DNA from: Actinomycetes bacterium | GTDB lineage: Bacteria; Actinomycetota; Actinomycetes; Propionibacteriales; Nocardioidaceae | NCBI GenBank assembly: GCA_029779385.1 | Contig: JAKPAQ010000425.1 | Span: 1-6,902, forward strand | Direction of reading: 5' to 3' | DNA: 6,902 nt | Shown: one piece after another, positions 5,439 to 6,902 of the stretch | How the letters are laid out: each line of letters starts with the position of its first letter | Position numbering within the stretch: position 1 is the stretch's first letter | The notes under the pieces: generated by a model | What the model was told of the DNA's origin: nothing | Database searches by the model: none | Seen by the model: only the letters and a program-made list of their open reading frames with translations | Program-made: the position numbers and the translations under genes

Positions 5439-6902
5439 CTACTGTGACAGGTCAGCGTGGGCGTGCCGCAGCGTCCGCCAAGAAACGAACGCCGCGGTCG
5501 CGGCGACGACGATCGCCGCGCCGGCGGTGTATTGAACGCCAAGGTCAAACGCGGCGGCCGCCGAGTCACGCAGTAGTCCTTGAACTGGTGCGGTGAAGTC
5601 GTCGGCGAAAGCCATCGTGCTGCCGAGGGTTTCGAAGGCATTCTCGTTTTCGCCAAACTTCGCCACGGCCGGAATTGTCAGGTTCTGGCGGAAGGTGGCC
5701 GTGAGCACACTGCCAAGTACGGCGGTGCCTAGGACCGCACCGATCTCGTAGGCGGTCTCTGAAATTGCTGAGGCCGCACCGGCCTTTTGCGGCGGGACGC
5801 TCGACAAGATCAGATCGTTGGTGATCGTTTCAGCCAAGCCAATACCGATGCCTAGGACGGTGAAGGCCACCGCCACTGACACCACCGTCGGGTGTCCGGT
5901 GAACGCCGCCATCGCGTATCCGACCGAGGAGAGCAGGAAGCTCATCGGTACTAGGACGTGAACTGGAACTTTCTCGACTAGGCGCACGGCGGCAAAACCG
6001 GCGATCATCGTCGCCAGCAGGCCCGGCACCAACACGAGTGCGGACTCAAGCGGCGACAGTCCCAGCACCAACTGCAGGAGCTGGGCGCCAAAGTAGAGGA
6101 ACCCGGCAAGTCCCATCAAGCTCAACGCATTTGCGACCAGTGCGCCACTGAACACGGGATTCTTGAACAGCGTCAGGTCCAGAAGCGGTGAGGTACTGGT
6201 GCGTTGGCGGCGCACGAACATCCAGCCCGAACCGATCCCGAGGGCAAGGGCGGCTAATACGGTGTCGTCGAAACCGTGGCTCGCGCCGTGTTTGATCGCG
6301 AACACCAACGGGACCATCACGGTCAACGAAAGAACAATCGAGATCGGGTCGAATCGACCCGGGTTCGGATCCCTCGACTCGGGGATGACCCAAAGGGCGG
6401 CCGGAATGAAGACGAGGATCAGTGGGACGTTGATCAAAAAGACCGAGCCCCACCAAAAGTGTTCGAGTAGATAGCCGCCGACGACCGGGCCCAAGACAGC
6501 ACCGCCGGAGAACATGGCCGCCCAAGTCGCAATCGCGAGTCGACGATCTCGATCGTTGGTGAAGATATTGCGAATCAGCGACAGCGTCGACGGCATTAGC
6601 GTCGCGCCGAAGAACCCCAGCAGTGCCCGCGAGAAGATCAACATTTCGGCCGAGATACTGAACGCTGCGAGCACCGAGGCCAGCCCGAAACCAACCGAGC
6701 CAATGAGGAGCAAGCGACGTCGACCGATGCGGTCGCCGAGGCTGCCCATGGCGATGAGCAGTCCGGCCAGCATGAGCGCGTACAGGTCGACGATCCACAT
6801 CAGCTGAGTTCCGCTCGGGCGCAACACGCGACTGATTTCGGGCAGCGCGAATGACAGCACGGTGTTGTCCACCGAGACCAAGAGAACAGGCAGCATGAGC
6901 AC
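5439..6902 (-). CDS. MFS efflux pump, DHA2 (14-segment, SmvA/QacA-like) family; 5' end cut by window edge
   Basis: 487 residues of an inner-membrane proton-driven drug exporter. The DHA2 signs in order are SVDNTVLSFALPEI (10-23) in the first segment with acidic D12, motif A GSLGDRIGRRR (53-63), motif B around R92 (RALLGFFGATLMPS), and motif C GGAVLGPVVGG (133-143) marking an antiporter. PESRDPNPGRFD (174-185) precedes the central segments, and ETAYEIGAVLGTAVLGSVL (382-400) sits near the end. Hydrophobic segments are enough for the 14-segment class. The sequence resembles SmvA-type pumps for quaternary ammonium and other cationic drugs, but the substrate is inferred. The first codon in the window is a GTG at the very edge, and relatives have a short extra N-terminus before this point. 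I therefore treat the gene as lacking roughly 10-25 N-terminal codons rather than starting there. It stops with TAG, four bases before the Nudix ATG. Confidence 0.92.
   Translation of the reverse strand: MLMLPVLLVSVDNTVLSFALPEISRVLRPSGTQLMWIVDLYALMLAGLLIAMGSLGDRIGRRRLLLIGSVGFGLASVLAAFSISAEMLIFSRALLGFFGATLMPSTLSLIRNIFTNDRDRRLAIATWAAMFSGGAVLGPVVGGYLLEHFWWGSVFLINVPLILVFIPAALWVIPESRDPNPGRFDPISIVLSLTVMVPLVFAIKHGASHGFDDTVLAALALGIGSGWMFVRRQRTSTSPLLDLTLFKNPVFSGALVANALSLMGLAGFLYFGAQLLQLVLGLSPLESALVLVPGLLATMIAGFAAVRLVEKVPVHVLVPMSFLLSSVGYAMAAFTGHPTVVSVAVAFTVLGIGIGLAETITNDLILSSVPPQKAGAASAISETAYEIGAVLGTAVLGSVLTATFRQNLTIPAVAKFGENENAFETLGSTMAFADDFTAPVQGLLRDSAAAAFDLGVQYTAGAAIVVAATAAFVSWRTLRHAHADLSQ

Noticed and set aside
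5435..5656. N-terminal extension of the Nudix frame by 74 residues
   Set aside because: It lies over the 3' end of the MFS gene, is arginine/proline/serine-rich with no domain character, and the ATG at 5434 has a ribosome-like site and operon-like spacing.
5722..5860. Repeated GCCTAGGAC (near 5727 and 5850) in the MFS gene
   Set aside because: Both copies encode a Val-Leu-Gly stretch in membrane segments; too short and too explainable by codon reuse to call a repeat element.
6046..6798. 250-codon minus-strand frame within the MFS gene
   Set aside because: Arg/Pro-rich out-of-frame shadow without membrane segments, while the other frame is a clear DHA2 transporter.
6900..6902. GTG at the window edge as the start of the MFS gene
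   Set aside because: It would start inside the first membrane segment; relatives have a short N-terminal stretch before it, so the gene is more likely cut by the window.
1..6902. Phage, insertion sequence, CRISPR, toxin-antitoxin, tRNA or rRNA content
   Set aside because: I looked on both strands for repeats, terminal inverted repeats, transposase/integrase motifs, spaced repeats and tRNA-like arms and saw none; the window is filled by housekeeping catabolic and transport genes.

Overview
The window reads as chromosomal DNA of an actinobacterium. The bases are GC-rich (roughly 60% by eye), third codon positions are mostly G or C, genes are packed with 1-4 nt gaps or overlaps, and the acyl-CoA carboxylase set has the actinobacterial AccA1/AccD1-type gene order. 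I would not go below the phylum level. There is no sign of a mobile element, CRISPR array, RNA gene or phage. No stretch of 300 bases lacks a gene; the only real intergenic gap is about 71 bp (3465-3535).

Left part (1-3464, minus strand): a leucine/isovalerate catabolic operon, transcribed right to left. It runs from the carboxyltransferase (beta) subunit of 3-methylcrotonyl-CoA carboxylase, through the biotin carboxylase/biotin carrier (alpha) subunit, to the first 46 codons of 3-hydroxy-3-methylglutaryl-CoA lyase, which is cut by the window edge. Together these carboxylate 3-methylcrotonyl-CoA to 3-methylglutaconyl-CoA and, after a hydration step not encoded here, cleave HMG-CoA to acetoacetate and acetyl-CoA. 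The missing partners (isovaleryl-CoA dehydrogenase, 3-methylglutaconyl-CoA hydratase) may lie beyond position 1.

Middle (3465-4093): a divergent TetR-family regulator (plus strand) faces the operon. The 71-bp gap holds a perfect inverted repeat, TAGGTTA-N8-TAACCTA (3495-3516), on top of two candidate overlapping divergent promoters. This makes the regulator a likely autoregulated repressor of the leucine operon.

Right part (4023-6902, minus strand): a second tight operon, converging on tetR. Its order is a DHA2-type 14-segment MFS efflux pump (5' end off the window), a Nudix hydrolase, and an EamA-type drug/metabolite exporter. MFS and Nudix are 4 nt apart, Nudix and eamA overlap by 4 nt, and the eamA 3' end overlaps the tetR 3' end by 71 bp on the opposite strand.

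Nothing here is a clearly new biological system. The points most worth checking are the operator/promoter arrangement, the compact carboxylase alpha subunit with a shortened region before its biotin domain, the 71-bp convergent gene overlap, and the exporter-Nudix-exporter operon.
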